From NCBI RefSeq assembly GCF_014199435.1, contig NZ_JACIJP010000001.1, positions 124,001-188,000 on the forward strand: a stretch of DNA of 64,000 nucleotides, in the 5' to 3' direction. Shown in pieces: positions 17,211 to 27,527 of the stretch. The position numbers and the translations under genes are program-made. Positions within the stretch are counted from its first letter, which is position 1; every line of letters begins with the position of its first letter. The notes below the pieces were generated by a model. That model was not told the origin of the DNA and did no database searches. It saw only the letters and a list, made by a program, of their open reading frames with translations. The stretch comes from Sphingobium subterraneum. GTDB taxonomy: Bacteria > Pseudomonadota > Alphaproteobacteria > Sphingomonadales > Sphingomonadaceae.

Positions 17211-18485
17211 ATGGCAGGGGAAGAATGTGTGCTGACTTCGAAAAAAGGGAGCAGTAGAGAGACATCGCCATGCATTGAAATGCGGTACACGCTATTTTCG
17301 TGGATCCCGATGTTTGTCGACGCATCTGGCCAATGCTTTGTAGAAAGATTGTGGGCGAAAGATCTCGAACGGCATTTCGACTATATTCGCGATTTTCATA
17401 TTTGTTGCCCGGTGGAAAACGGTGAAGTGCCGCCCGAAGATTGGCAACTTTTGTCGAGACTGGACGCAACGCGGGTTCATCGATTGGGCAGAAAAGGCGG
17501 ATGGGCGCGAGTATTTGCCAATTTTTTCCCGGATTTCTGGGCCGTGTACCGGGCCGTTCGAAGCACCGAAATTGTCCATAGCGACGCTGCGGGCTGGCCC
17601 TTTCCCTTGTCGTATTACATCCTGCCGCTTCGGACATTTTTGCGCTTTCAATGGGTAATCAACATGGAGTCGTCCTTCTGGATGTTACCGGCGACTGCGC
17701 GAGGATCCCTGAGAGAGCGCCTGCGTCATCATATTACTCTGTTCCTTGTTCGTAAGTGTATGCGCAACGCGGATGCACGCCTGTTTACTTCCGAATGGTA
17801 TCGGCAGCAGATATTGCAAGACGAGCGCAGCAGGACGTTGGTTAACGAAGCGGTATGGGTCGACGAAGCCGATATCTTCGATGATGTCGCTTTTCACGCA
17901 CAAAAAAGAACGCGAACCGGTCCTGTCCGGGTGCTCATGCCCACTCGACTGATTAAAGAGAAAGGCTTGGATACGCTGCTTCAAGCGGTTACGCTTGTTG
18001 AGCTGCAACTTGGCGATGGCGCTCATACGCCATCGCTCGTCGTCGATGTCATCGGCGCCGGGCCGATGAAGGACGAAATACTCGCCTTCATTGCGGCACA
18101 TCCCGGTCGAAATGTAGAAATGTCGTTCATCGAACAGGTGCCTTACGGCGCGCCGTTATTCACTTTAATGAGGCAGTATGATGCCTTCCTTGTCGCCAAT
18201 CTCTCCCAAGAGCAGCCGCGGATCATCTACGACGGGTTTAGCCAAGGCCTTCCCTGTATTGCAAGTCGCACTGCCGGTATTGTCCAGGTCACGCGGGAGA
18301 ATGAAACCGCACTTCTCTTTACGCCTGGCTCCGTGGTCGAGTTGGCCGAGCGGCTGACCGAGATCACGACGGCTCGCGATAGCTTGGCTGAGATGGGGGC
18401 GCGTGCTCTGGATTTCGCGCAGGGACGCACCCACCAGGCCATGCACCGGGACCGCGCCGAGTTTCTTTTGCAGTGTTTCGGATAG
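17211..18485 (+). CDS. Glycosyltransferase, GT-B fold (group 1/GT4-like), orphan
   Basis: The 424-residue protein has the two-domain pattern of retaining GT-B transferases. The C-terminal half shows VLMPTRLIKEKGLDTLLQAV, VVDVIGAGPMKDEIL and a nucleotide-sugar region (SQEQPRIIYDGFSQGLPCIA) in which the usual EX7E motif is altered. It probably transfers a sugar in cell-surface polysaccharide synthesis. No other glycan gene is near, and both the gene and its leader are AT-richer than their surroundings, which suggests acquisition. ATG 17211 follows a TTG at 17208; a GGGGG ribosome-binding site precedes both. Confidence 0.75.
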   Translation: MAGEECVLTSKKGSSRETSPCIEMRYTLFSWIPMFVDASGQCFVERLWAKDLERHFDYIRDFHICCPVENGEVPPEDWQLLSRLDATRVHRLGRKGGWARVFANFFPDFWAVYRAVRSTEIVHSDAAGWPFPLSYYILPLRTFLRFQWVINMESSFWMLPATARGSLRERLRHHITLFLVRKCMRNADARLFTSEWYRQQILQDERSRTLVNEAVWVDEADIFDDVAFHAQKRTRTGPVRVLMPTRLIKEKGLDTLLQAVTLVELQLGDGAHTPSLVVDVIGAGPMKDEILAFIAAHPGRNVEMSFIEQVPYGAPLFTLMRQYDAFLVANLSQEQPRIIYDGFSQGLPCIASRTAGIVQVTRENETALLFTPGSVVELAERLTEITTARDSLAEMGARALDFAQGRTHQAMHRDRAEFLLQCFG

Positions 18486-18587
18486 GTCATAAGCTGTCCG
18501 CCAACGGTGAGCGCAACACGTCCGACAGGACAGGTTCGAACATCGCCAGGGGACATTACACCCCGTCAGCGGACGACGAGGCGGCCG

Positions 18588-21500
18588 CTAGGACGACACG
18601 GCCGCCAGCCCATTCTCCGCCACCTTCGCCAATCCCTTTGACAGTTGCAGCCCCGCATGCAGGCGCGCGGCGGGTTGCGGCCAGGCGCGCGTGATGACCA
18701 GTTTGTTGTCCGGCCGCAGCTTGGCCGTGCCGGACAGGCGCTGGACATAGGCGATAAGGCCCATCGGGTCAGCGAAACTGTCATTGTGGAAGGTGACGAG
18801 CGCCCCCTTGCCACCGACGTCGAGGCGGGAGATGCCCGCCGCCACACAATTTTGTTTGATCTGGATGAGGGTCAGCAGGTTCTGCGTCGCTTCGGGTAGA
18901 GAACCGAAGCGGTCGATCATCTCGGCCGCGAATGCTTCGATGGCGTGGGCGTCTTCCAGGTCGTTGAGGCGGCGATAGAGGCCCATGCGCAGGTCGAGGT
19001 CCGGTACATAGTCTTCCGGGATCATGATCGGTGCGTCGATGGTAATCTGCGGCGAGAACGCGTCGCGCGGCGTGAAGCTGGTGGAGCCACCGGCCTTCGC
19101 CTCCAGGATCGCGTCCTCCAGCATGGACTGATAGAGCTCGAAGCCGACCTCGCGGATATGGCCGGACTGCTCGTCGCCCACCAGATTGCCCGCGCCGCGA
19201 ATGTCGAGGTCGTGGCTGGCGAGCTGGAACCCTGCACCCAGCGTATCGAGATCCGACAGCACCTTGAGGCGTTTTTCCGCCGTTTCCGTGATGATCCGGT
19301 CGGCAGGCGTCGTCATATAGGCGTAAGCGCGCGTCTTGGACCGGCCGACGCGCCCGCGCAGCTGATACAACTGGGCCAGACCGAAGCGGTCGGCACGGTG
19401 GATGATGAGGGTGTTGGCGCTGGGGATGTCGAGGCCGCTTTCCACGATGGTTGTGGAGAGCAGCACATCATATTTCTTGTCGTAGAAGGATGCCATCCGT
19501 TCCTCGACTTCCGTGGCACTCATCTGGCCGTGGGCGACAACGGCGCGTACTTCGGGCACCTGTCCCAGCAGATATTCCTCGATCTCGGGCAGGTCCGCGA
19601 TGCGCGGCACGACGAAGAAGCTCTGCCCGCCCCGATAATGCTCGCGCAGCAGCGCTTCGCGGATGACGACGCCGTCCCACGGCATGACATAGGTGCGCAC
19701 GGCGAGCCGGTCGACGGGCGGTGTCTGGATGACCGAGAGTTCGCGCAACCCCGACATGGCCATTTGCAGCGTGCGCGGAATCGGGGTTGCGGTGAGGGTG
19801 AGGACGTGGACGTCGGTCTTGAGCTGCTTCAGCCGTTCCTTGTGGGTGACGCCAAAGCGCTGTTCCTCGTCGACGATCACAAGGCCCAGCCGCTTGAACT
19901 CCAGCCCCTTGGTGAGGAGCGCGTGGGTGCCGACGACAATGTCGAGCGTGCCGTCCGCCAGTCCTTCCTTGGTCGCCTTGGCTTCCGCCGCCGGGACAAG
20001 GCGGGACAGGCGGCCGATCTTCATCGGGAAGCCGCCGAAGCGTTCGACGAAGTTACGATGGTGCTGGCGGGCGAGCAGCGTCGTGGGGCAGATGAGCGCG
20101 ACCTGCATCCCCGCCATCGCCGCGACGAACGCCGCGCGTAGGGCGACCTCGGTCTTGCCGAAGCCGACATCGCCGCACACTAGCCGGTCCATCGGCTTGC
20201 CTGCGCCCAGATCCTCGATCACGTCGGCAATGGCGCGGTCCTGATCGTCGGTTTCCTGATAGGGGAAGCGGTCGACGAACGCCGGATATCCGCCCGCATC
20301 GGGCTCCGCGACAGGAGCGGGGCGCAGCGCGCGTTCGGCGGCGACCTTGAGCAATTCACCCGCTATCTCGCGGATGCGCTCCTTCATCTTCGCCTTGCGT
20401 CGCTGCCATGCTTCGCCGCCCAGCCGGTCCAGCGCGACGCCTTCGCTTTCCGACCCGTAGCGCGACAGCACGTCGATATTTTCGACCGGCACGTAAAGCT
20501 TGTCGCCGCCGGCATATTCCAGCGCGACGCAATCATGCGGGGCATTGCCGACCGGGATCGACGTCAGGGCCTCATAGCGCCCGATGCCGTGGTCCATATG
20601 GACGACCAGATCGCCCGGTGTCAGCGTCGCGAGTTCGGCAAGGAACGCGTCGGCGCTCTTCTTGCGCTTGGCGCGGCGGACGAGACGGTCGCCCAGCATG
20701 TCCTGCTCGGTCAGCACCGCGATGTCGGGCGCGGTAAAGCCATGGTCCAGCGGGAGGACAACAAGGGCGACTGGCCCCTTGGCGGAGACACCTTGCGCTT
20801 CCTGCCAGTTGTCTGCGCTGGCGATGCGCTTGACCTTGTGGTCTGTCAGCAGCCCCGAAAGCCGCTCGCGCGCGCCTTTGGAGTAGCTGGCAATGACGAC
20901 CTTCTTGCCCGCTCTGGCCAGATTGTCGATGTGGACCGCAACCGCGTCATAGACATTGGCGTTCTGCGCACGCTCAGGCGCAAAATCCCGGGCGTTTTCC
21001 ACGCCAAAGTCGATGACCGAAGCGCTTTCCGGTTCATGGAACGGGGACGTGATGTGGATCGGCTGGCTGGCGATCATGCCATCCCATTCCGGCCTTGTCA
21101 GATAAAGCTGGTCCGGTCCGAGCGGACGGTAGGAGCCGGGATCCGTGCCCTTGGCGGTGACGCGGTTGGCGTGATAATCCGTGATTGCGTCGAGCCGCGC
21201 ATCGGCCGCGCCGGTCACGCCGCCATCGCGCACGACGACCGCATCTTCGCCCCAATGCTCGGAGAGGGGGACGAGGCGTTCCTCGAACAGGGGCAGCCAA
21301 TGCTCCATGCCGGAGAGGCGACGGCCGTCGCTGATCGCCTGATAAAGGGGATCCCCGGTCGCGGTCGCCCCGAACAGTTCGCGATAGCGGCCGCGGAAGC
21401 GCTTGATATTATCCTCGTCGAGCAGCACTTCCGAAGCGGGGAGCAGGGTGAAGCTCTCGACATTGCCGGTCGTGCGCTGGTCGCCGGGGTCGAAGCTACG

Positions 21501-22091
21501 CAGTGTCTCGATCTCATCGCCAAAGAAATCGAGGCGCAACGGCTGTTCCGCGCCGCCGGGGAACAGGTCGACGATGCCGCCGCGCACGGCATATTCGCCC
21601 GCGTCATGCACGGTGTCGGTGCGGACATAGCCATTGGCCTGCAGGAGCGTGATCAGGCGGTCGAGTGCAATGCGTTCACCCGGAGCAAGCTTCGCGACCA
21701 GTTGTCGGACCCGGAAGGGCGTGAGGGTCCGCTGGGTGACAGCGCTGACGGTGGTGACGACAAGCTGCGCGGTCTTGGGCGCACCCTGTATGGCGTGTAG
21801 CCCGGCCAGACGCGCGGAGGCGGAGCGCAGCGAGGGAGAGGCGCGGTCATAGGGCAGACAGTCCCAGCCCGGTATCCGGATGATGTCGATCTCCGGCGCG
21901 AACCAATCCGCCGCATCCGCCACGGCCAGCATCGCCAGCTCGTCCGGCGCGATATAGACGGCGCGCGTTTTGCCTGCCCCGCCAAAGGCCGCGCGTGCAA
22001 GGTCAGCCAGCATCCACGGCAGGAACCCCGCCGGTACTCCCGACAGGGTAAGGGGATTGCGTGCCTTGATGATGCGGGGAAGGTCGGTCAC
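18588..22091 (-). CDS. mfd: Transcription-repair coupling factor
   Basis: Mfd removes RNA polymerase stalled at lesions and recruits UvrA. The 1167-residue protein shows a UvrB-like N-terminal region, the RNA polymerase-interacting Tudor-like domain (PGDLVVHMDHGIGRYEAL), a RecG-like translocase with Walker A GDVGFGKTE near residue 640 and DEEQRFGV near 740, motif VI QLRGRVGRS, and the C-terminal TRCF domain. It starts with GTG, 21 bases after the sdhE stop, so sdhE-mfd is probably one transcript. Confidence 0.98.
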   Translation of the reverse strand: MTDLPRIIKARNPLTLSGVPAGFLPWMLADLARAAFGGAGKTRAVYIAPDELAMLAVADAADWFAPEIDIIRIPGWDCLPYDRASPSLRSASARLAGLHAIQGAPKTAQLVVTTVSAVTQRTLTPFRVRQLVAKLAPGERIALDRLITLLQANGYVRTDTVHDAGEYAVRGGIVDLFPGGAEQPLRLDFFGDEIETLRSFDPGDQRTTGNVESFTLLPASEVLLDEDNIKRFRGRYRELFGATATGDPLYQAISDGRRLSGMEHWLPLFEERLVPLSEHWGEDAVVVRDGGVTGAADARLDAITDYHANRVTAKGTDPGSYRPLGPDQLYLTRPEWDGMIASQPIHITSPFHEPESASVIDFGVENARDFAPERAQNANVYDAVAVHIDNLARAGKKVVIASYSKGARERLSGLLTDHKVKRIASADNWQEAQGVSAKGPVALVVLPLDHGFTAPDIAVLTEQDMLGDRLVRRAKRKKSADAFLAELATLTPGDLVVHMDHGIGRYEALTSIPVGNAPHDCVALEYAGGDKLYVPVENIDVLSRYGSESEGVALDRLGGEAWQRRKAKMKERIREIAGELLKVAAERALRPAPVAEPDAGGYPAFVDRFPYQETDDQDRAIADVIEDLGAGKPMDRLVCGDVGFGKTEVALRAAFVAAMAGMQVALICPTTLLARQHHRNFVERFGGFPMKIGRLSRLVPAAEAKATKEGLADGTLDIVVGTHALLTKGLEFKRLGLVIVDEEQRFGVTHKERLKQLKTDVHVLTLTATPIPRTLQMAMSGLRELSVIQTPPVDRLAVRTYVMPWDGVVIREALLREHYRGGQSFFVVPRIADLPEIEEYLLGQVPEVRAVVAHGQMSATEVEERMASFYDKKYDVLLSTTIVESGLDIPSANTLIIHRADRFGLAQLYQLRGRVGRSKTRAYAYMTTPADRIITETAEKRLKVLSDLDTLGAGFQLASHDLDIRGAGNLVGDEQSGHIREVGFELYQSMLEDAILEAKAGGSTSFTPRDAFSPQITIDAPIMIPEDYVPDLDLRMGLYRRLNDLEDAHAIEAFAAEMIDRFGSLPEATQNLLTLIQIKQNCVAAGISRLDVGGKGALVTFHNDSFADPMGLIAYVQRLSGTAKLRPDNKLVITRAWPQPAARLHAGLQLSKGLAKVAENGLAAVSS

Positions 22092-22112
22092 TAATTTATG
22101 TTCCGGCAGGCG

Positions 22113-22379
22113 TCATTCGGCGATGGGGATGAAATCGAGCTTGCAGAACGCGTCCATCATCGGTCCCTGGAAACGCTCCGGAATGCTCTGGGTGCCCAGC
22201 ACCCACGCCATGATGTCGACATCCTGTTCTTCGAGGAGGACTTCGAACCACGCGATCTCGTCCTCGCTCCAGCCGGCGCCATAGCGATCGAAGAAACCGC
22301 CCATCATCAGGTCCGCTTCCTTGGTGCCGCGATGCCACGCGCGGAATTGCAGGCGGCGGCGGCGGGGATTGTCGTCCAT
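22113..22379 (-). CDS. sdhE: Succinate dehydrogenase assembly factor 2 (FAD assembly factor)
   Basis: SdhE helps attach FAD covalently to the succinate dehydrogenase flavoprotein. The 88-residue protein has the family motif RGTKEADL near residue 17 and the following MGGFFDRY and WFEVLLEEQDVDIMAW segments, which form the small five-helix fold. The Arg-Gly pair of the RGxxE motif is conserved. It lies directly upstream of mfd on the minus strand and is divergent from recG. Confidence 0.94.
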   Translation of the reverse strand: MDDNPRRRRLQFRAWHRGTKEADLMMGGFFDRYGAGWSEDEIAWFEVLLEEQDVDIMAWVLGTQSIPERFQGPMMDAFCKLDFIPIAE

Positions 22380-22461
22380 AAAGTCTACTCATTTCCATGC
22401 AGAAGCGCCGGACAGGGATATTTGATCCGTCCGGTGCCATAAGATAGGGACGGCAATAGCT

Positions 22462-24522
22462 ATGCGACCCGAACTTCTCAATCCGCTGTTTACCGAAATT
22501 TCGGCGCTGAAAGGCGTCGGGAATGCGCTGGGCAAGCCGCTCGACCGCCTGGGGCTGTCGCGGATGGTCGATCTGGCGTTCCACCTGCCGACGGGATGGG
22601 TGGAGCGGAAGCGGGTCAGCACGCTCGATGCCGCCGATGTCGGGCAGGTGATTGTCGTGACGGTGACGCCGACCGATTACCGTGCATCAGGCAGTATCCG
22701 CGCGCCGTTCCGCGTGCTGGCGAGCGATGCGGCGGGAAATTTCGTGACGCTGACCTTCTTCGGCAAGAACAGCGGCTGGCCCCGCAAGCTGCTCCCGCTG
22801 GGAGGGGCGCGGGTCATTTCCGGAAAACTGGAGCAGTACGGACAGGAATTGCAGATCGTCCACCCGGACGTGGCGGAAGAGGGCGATGCAGGCGCCATCC
22901 TGCTGCGTGAGCCGGTCTATCCGCTGTCGGAGGGGCTGACCGCTGCGCGGATGCGCGATCTGGTGGGGCAGGCGCTGGAGCGCGCGCCAGATCTGCCCGA
23001 ATGGATCGAGCCGTCCGTGCTGGCGCGGCATGGGTGGAAAGATTGGCGGAATGCGCTGGTTTCCGCCCACCACAGCCCGGATGCGCAGGATGCGCGCAAA
23101 CGGCTCTCCTATGACGAGATTTTTGCGGGGCAACTCGCGCTGATGCTGGTGCGCGCGGCGTCGCGGCGGCGGCGGGCCGTGCCGATTGCGCCGGATGGAC
23201 GGCTGCGCGACGCCGTGCGACTTCCCTTTGCGCCGACAGGTGCGCAACGGCGCGCTGTGGCCGAGATCGATGGCGACATTGCCCAATCCTCGCCGATGCT
23301 GCGTCTGTTGCAGGGAGACGTCGGGTCCGGCAAGACGTGGGTGGCGCTAATGGCGCTGCTCGGCGCTGTGGAGGCGGGGATGCAGGGGGCGATGCTCGCC
23401 CCCACGGAAATTCTCGCGCGGCAACATTATGCGACGTTGCAGAAAATGCTATCTGGCGTGCCCGTCAACATCGCGATCCTCACCGGGCGGGACAAGGGCA
23501 AGGTGCGCGAGGCGACGCTGATGGGGCTGGCGGACGGCAGCATCGATATCCTGGTCGGCACGCACGCCATCTTCCAGGAGACGGTGAATTATCGGCGGCT
23601 GGGGCTGGTGGTGATCGACGAGCAGCACCGTTTCGGCGTCGTCCAGCGCATGATGTTGGCAGCGAAGGCAGAGCTGAACCCGCATACGCTGGTTATGACC
23701 GCCACGCCGATCCCGCGCACGCTGACCCTCACTTATTATGGCGACATGGAGGTGTCGCGGCTCGACGAAATGCCGCCGGGCCGCCAGCCGATCAAGACCA
23801 GCGTTCTTTCTGTCGACCGGATTGACGAGGTCGTCGAGGCGCTGGGTCGGCATATCGCGGGCGGGGGGCAGGCTTACTGGGTGTGTCCGCTGGTCGAGGA
23901 AAGCGAGAAGAGCGATCAGGCGGCGGCGGAAGCGCGCGCGGCGGCGCTGCAGATGCGTTTCGGTGAGGCGATCGCCCTCGTCCATGGGCGGATGAAGGGG
24001 CCGGAGAAAGATGCCGTCATGGCGCGCTTTGCCAGCGGCGGGGCGAGCGTGCTGGTGGCGACCACCGTGATCGAGGTCGGCGTCGATGTGCCCAATGCGA
24101 CGCTCATGATTATCGAGGGTGCGGACCGTTTTGGCCTTGCCCAGTTGCACCAGCTGCGCGGACGCGTGGGGCGGGGGGACAAGGCTTCGGTGTGCCTGTT
24201 GTTGCGCGCCAATGGCCTGAGTGAAACGGCGCGCTCACGGCTCGCGTTGATGCGGGAAAGCAACGATGGGTTCCGGCTGGCGGAGGAAGACCTGCGCCTG
24301 CGCGGAGCGGGAGAGGTGCTCGGCACCCGCCAGTCGGGCGATGCGCGCTTCCGCCTCGCGCAGCCCGAGGACATCAGTGCGCTGATCGACATGGCCCGCG
24401 ACGATGCACGGCTTTTGATCGACCGCGACGGCGGTCTGGACTCGCCGCGCGGGCAGGCAGCGCGGACGTGCCTCTATCTGTTCGAGCGGGATGCGGCGGT
24501 GGCGTTATTGCGGGGCGGGTAA
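22462..24522 (+). CDS. recG: ATP-dependent DNA helicase RecG
   Basis: RecG remodels stalled replication forks and Holliday junctions. The 686-residue protein has the N-terminal wedge/OB domain (about residues 60-160), Walker A GDVGSGKTW near residue 286, the DEQHRFG box near residue 386, TATPIPRTL, and QLRGRVGRG in motif VI. It is divergent from sdhE-mfd and 82 bases from sdhE. Having mfd and recG back to back puts two related fork/transcription translocases side by side. Confidence 0.98.
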   Translation: MRPELLNPLFTEISALKGVGNALGKPLDRLGLSRMVDLAFHLPTGWVERKRVSTLDAADVGQVIVVTVTPTDYRASGSIRAPFRVLASDAAGNFVTLTFFGKNSGWPRKLLPLGGARVISGKLEQYGQELQIVHPDVAEEGDAGAILLREPVYPLSEGLTAARMRDLVGQALERAPDLPEWIEPSVLARHGWKDWRNALVSAHHSPDAQDARKRLSYDEIFAGQLALMLVRAASRRRRAVPIAPDGRLRDAVRLPFAPTGAQRRAVAEIDGDIAQSSPMLRLLQGDVGSGKTWVALMALLGAVEAGMQGAMLAPTEILARQHYATLQKMLSGVPVNIAILTGRDKGKVREATLMGLADGSIDILVGTHAIFQETVNYRRLGLVVIDEQHRFGVVQRMMLAAKAELNPHTLVMTATPIPRTLTLTYYGDMEVSRLDEMPPGRQPIKTSVLSVDRIDEVVEALGRHIAGGGQAYWVCPLVEESEKSDQAAAEARAAALQMRFGEAIALVHGRMKGPEKDAVMARFASGGASVLVATTVIEVGVDVPNATLMIIEGADRFGLAQLHQLRGRVGRGDKASVCLLLRANGLSETARSRLALMRESNDGFRLAEEDLRLRGAGEVLGTRQSGDARFRLAQPEDISALIDMARDDARLLIDRDGGLDSPRGQAARTCLYLFERDAAVALLRGG

Positions 24523-24571
24523 GGGACGAAGAAAAAGGCCCGTTTCCGTTCGTCCTGAGCGGAGAATGGAA

Positions 24572-25783
24572 TTAGCCGGTTACCAGCCCGTGTTTTTTCG
24601 CTCCGAGGCTGAGCTTTTGGCCCATTACGAGCGCCAGAGCCGGGTCGCTGACGGCGATGCCGTCCACACGGACCGCGCCCTCGGCCAGCTTGCGGCGGGC
24701 TTCCTTGTTCGACGATGCAAAGCCGAGCGCAACGAGCGCTGCGACGACGTTCGGCGCGTCGGCCAGCGCCACCGTGGGTAAGTCCGCACCCGCCCCGCCG
24801 CTGAACGTCGCAGTCGCTGTCGCAGCAGCGGCCTTCGCGGCATCTGCGCCATGCGCCATGGCTGTGGCGGCGTCGGCCAGCGCCTTCTTCGCTTCGTTGA
24901 TCTCTGCGCCTTCCAACGCTTCCAGCTTGGCGATCTCATCCAGCGGGAGGTCGGTGAACAGACGCAGGAAGCGCCCGACATCGGCGTCCTGAGTGTTTCG
25001 CCAGAACTGCCAGTAGTCATAAGCGGGCAGGGCGTCTTCATTGAGCCACACGGCGCCCTTGGCGGTCTTCCCCATCTTGCCGCCGTCCGCGGTGGTGATG
25101 AGCGGGGTCGTCAGGCCGAACACGCTCGTGCCGTCGACGCGGCGGGACAGCTCGATCCCGTTGACAATATTGCCCCACTGGTCCGATCCGCCCATCTGCA
25201 ATCGGCAGCCGACGCGGCGGGACAATTCCAGAAAATCATAGGCCTGCAGGATCATGTAGTTGAATTCGAGGAATGTCAGCGGCTGCTCCCGCTCCAGCCG
25301 CAGCTTGACCGAATCGAAAGTCATCATCCGGTTGATCGTGAAATGCTTGCCGTAATCGCGCAGGAACGGAACATATTCGAGCGTGTCGAGCCAGTCGGCG
25401 TTGTCGACCATGATCGCGTCGGACGGCCCCTCGCCAAAGGTCAGGAAGCGCTCGAACACGCGGCGGATCGACGCGATATTGGCGTTGATATCCTCTTGCG
25501 TGAGCATCTTGCGGCTTTCGTCCTTACCGGATGGGTCGCCGACCTTGGTCGTGCCGCCGCCCATTACGACGATCGGCTTATGCCCTGCCTGCTGAAGGCG
25601 GCGCAGCATCATGATCTGCACCAGCGAACCGACATGCAATGAGGGCGCGGTCGCATCGAAGCCGATATAGCCGGGCACGACCTGGCTGCGGGCAAGCGCA
25701 TCCAGCCCTTCCGCATCGGTGATCTGATGGATATAGCCTCGGCTGTCGAGAAGGCGCAGCAGGTCGGATGTGTATTCGGTCAT
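24572..25783 (-). CDS. tyrS: Tyrosyl-tRNA synthetase
   Basis: TyrRS charges tRNA-Tyr. The 403-residue protein has the class I HIGH variant HVGS at residues 50-53, the tyrosine-binding region with [14 protein letters not shown], the KMSKS variant KMGKT, and a C-terminal S4-like RNA-binding domain ([13 protein letters not shown]). ATG 25783 is chosen; the frame upstream to 25993 is Arg/Pro-rich and overlaps the divergent DOMON-like gene. It is convergent with recG, with 49 bases between the stops. Confidence 0.97.
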   Translation of the reverse strand: MTEYTSDLLRLLDSRGYIHQITDAEGLDALARSQVVPGYIGFDATAPSLHVGSLVQIMMLRRLQQAGHKPIVVMGGGTTKVGDPSGKDESRKMLTQEDINANIASIRRVFERFLTFGEGPSDAIMVDNADWLDTLEYVPFLRDYGKHFTINRMMTFDSVKLRLEREQPLTFLEFNYMILQAYDFLELSRRVGCRLQMGGSDQWGNIVNGIELSRRVDGTSVFGLTTPLITTADGGKMGKTAKGAVWLNEDALPAYDYWQFWRNTQDADVGRFLRLFTDLPLDEIAKLEALEGAEINEAKKALADAATAMAHGADAAKAAAATATATFSGGAGADLPTVALADAPNVVAALVALGFASSNKEARRKLAEGAVRVDGIAVSDPALALVMGQKLSLGAKKHGLVTG

Positions 25784-25812
25784 GGTCGCGCGCCTAGCAC
25801 GGAGAAGCGCGT

Positions 25813-26328
25813 TTGGACAAGGTTGTGCGCCTAATCTGCCACCCGGATACGCCTGCGCGGGGCGTGGAAGGCGTGGAGGCCCGGGTTCGTGTCGCCGCAG
25901 GCCAGTGGGTGCTGGATTATGCGGTTGCCGGTGCGCGTCCCTTGTTGCCATCTCCAGCCGCGCCCCAGCGGACAGACGGGCTGTGGCAGACAACCTGCTT
26001 CGAGCTGTTCATCGAGGACGGAACGGGCGATTACAGCGAGTTCAACTTCGCGCCGTCCATGCAATGGGCGGCGTACCGTTTTTCCGGATATCGGCAAGGG
26101 ATGAACGACCTTCCCCTCTCTGCTCCCCGCGTCGAACCAATGGAGGAAGGGATACGGGTGACGCTGGATTTTCCGGTTGAGAATGGCGCGCGGTTTGGTC
26201 TCTCCGCCGTGATTGAAGAAGTTGACGGCACAAAATCCTGTTGGGCGCTCGCCCACCCGCCCGGCAAGCCGGATTTTCATCATCCCGATTGCTTTGCCCT
26301 GCAAGTGGAGGCAGGGGATAATTCATGA
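25813..26328 (+). CDS. DOMON-like domain protein
   Basis: The 171-residue protein is mostly beta strand. [22 protein letters not shown] followed by [12 protein letters not shown] matches the carbohydrate- or ligand-binding DOMON-like/CBM9-type sandwich. It has no signal peptide. The only usable start is TTG 25813, supported by a GGAG ribosome-binding site 8 bases upstream; the next in-frame Met is mid-domain. Its stop overlaps the start of the NamZ-family gene by four bases, so the two are coupled. This may place it with muropeptide sugars, though that is inferred from context. Confidence 0.78.
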   Translation: MDKVVRLICHPDTPARGVEGVEARVRVAAGQWVLDYAVAGARPLLPSPAAPQRTDGLWQTTCFELFIEDGTGDYSEFNFAPSMQWAAYRFSGYRQGMNDLPLSAPRVEPMEEGIRVTLDFPVENGARFGLSAVIEEVDGTKSCWALAHPPGKPDFHHPDCFALQVEAGDNS

Positions 26329-27527
26329 AATTCGGGATCGACAGGCTCTTGAGCGAACCGGCGCTGCGTGCGCCTTTGGCGGGTAAACGCGTGGCGCTGC
26401 TCGCGCATCCGGCGTCGGTGACGGCGGACCTGACCCATAGTCTCGATGCGTTGGCGGAGTGCGCAGACATCACCTTGAGCGCGGCCTTCGGTCCGCAGCA
26501 TGGCCTGCGCGGCGACAAGCAGGACAATATGGTCGAGTCGTCGGATTTCCTCGATCCCGTCCACGGCATTCCGGTGTTCAGCCTCTACGGCGAAGTGCGC
26601 CGACCGACCGACGCGATGATGGCAAGCTTCGATACTATCCTGATCGACCTGCAGGATGTCGGCTGCAGGATCTACACATTCATCACGACGCTGCTTTATG
26701 TGCTTGAGGCCGCCGCGAATCATAAAAAGGCGGTCGTCGTGCTTGATCGCCCCAATCCCGCCGGGCGACCGGTTGAGGGGTTGAGCCTGCGACCCGGCTG
26801 GGAAAGTTTCGTGGGCGCAGGGCCGATGCCGATGCGGCACGGCATGACGCTGGGCGAACTCGGCCACTGGTTCATCGCGCATTATGGGCTGGATGTGGAG
26901 TATAGCGTCGTCACGATGGAGGGGTGGCGTCCGGAGGACGCGCGCGGCTATGGCTGGCCTGGCGACGAGCGGATCTGGATCAACCCCAGCCCCAACGCGC
27001 CCAACGTCAACATGGCGCGGGCTTATGCCGGCACCGTGATGCTGGAAGGCGCGACGCTCTCCGAAGGGCGGGGGACTACCCGCCCGCTGGAGCTGTTCGG
27101 TGCGCCGGATATCGATGCGCGTGCGGTCATCGCGACAATGCGCGGGCTTGCTCCCGACTGGCTGGCGGGTTGCCTGTTACGGGATTGCTGGTTCGAGCCG
27201 ACGTTTCACAAGCATGTCGGCACGCTGTGCAGCGGCGTGCATATTCATGCCGAGGGGCCTCGCTATGATCACGCGGCGTTTCGGCCGTGGCGGGTGCAGG
27301 CGCTGGCGTTCAAGGCGGTCCGCACACTGTACCCCGACTACGACCTGTGGCGCGATTTTCCGTATGAGTATGAGCTGGGGAAGCTGCCTATCGACGTGAT
27401 CAATGGATCACCGCTGCTGCGCACATGGGTGGACGATGCGGGAGCCGCGCCGGGTGATCTCGATGCGCTGACGGTGCCGGACGAGAGTGCGTGGGTAGAG
27501 GAGCGGCGGCCACATTTGTTGTATTAG
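26325..27527 (+). CDS. NamZ-family (DUF1343) exo-beta-N-acetylmuramidase-like protein
   Basis: The 400-residue protein matches DUF1343 throughout: LLAHPASVTADLTHSLDAL, AFGPQHGLRG, DMQD-like LIDLQDVGCRIYTF, VLDRPNPAGRPVEG and the late GTTRPLELFGAP. Studied members (NamZ, GH171) release terminal N-acetylmuramic acid from peptidoglycan fragments. No signal peptide is visible, so it would act in the cytoplasm on imported muropeptides, in keeping with cell-wall recycling. It is coupled to the DOMON-like gene upstream. Its stop overlaps the convergent DUF2314/Imm33-like gene by four bases. Confidence 0.88.
   Translation: MKFGIDRLLSEPALRAPLAGKRVALLAHPASVTADLTHSLDALAECADITLSAAFGPQHGLRGDKQDNMVESSDFLDPVHGIPVFSLYGEVRRPTDAMMASFDTILIDLQDVGCRIYTFITTLLYVLEAAANHKKAVVVLDRPNPAGRPVEGLSLRPGWESFVGAGPMPMRHGMTLGELGHWFIAHYGLDVEYSVVTMEGWRPEDARGYGWPGDERIWINPSPNAPNVNMARAYAGTVMLEGATLSEGRGTTRPLELFGAPDIDARAVIATMRGLAPDWLAGCLLRDCWFEPTFHKHVGTLCSGVHIHAEGPRYDHAAFRPWRVQALAFKAVRTLYPDYDLWRDFPYEYELGKLPIDVINGSPLLRTWVDDAGAAPGDLDALTVPDESAWVEERRPHLLY

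Noticed and set aside
24524..24555. Terminator between recG and tyrS
   Set aside because: GGACGAA and TTCGTCC pair over seven bases, but the 18-base loop and lack of a T run make it weak.
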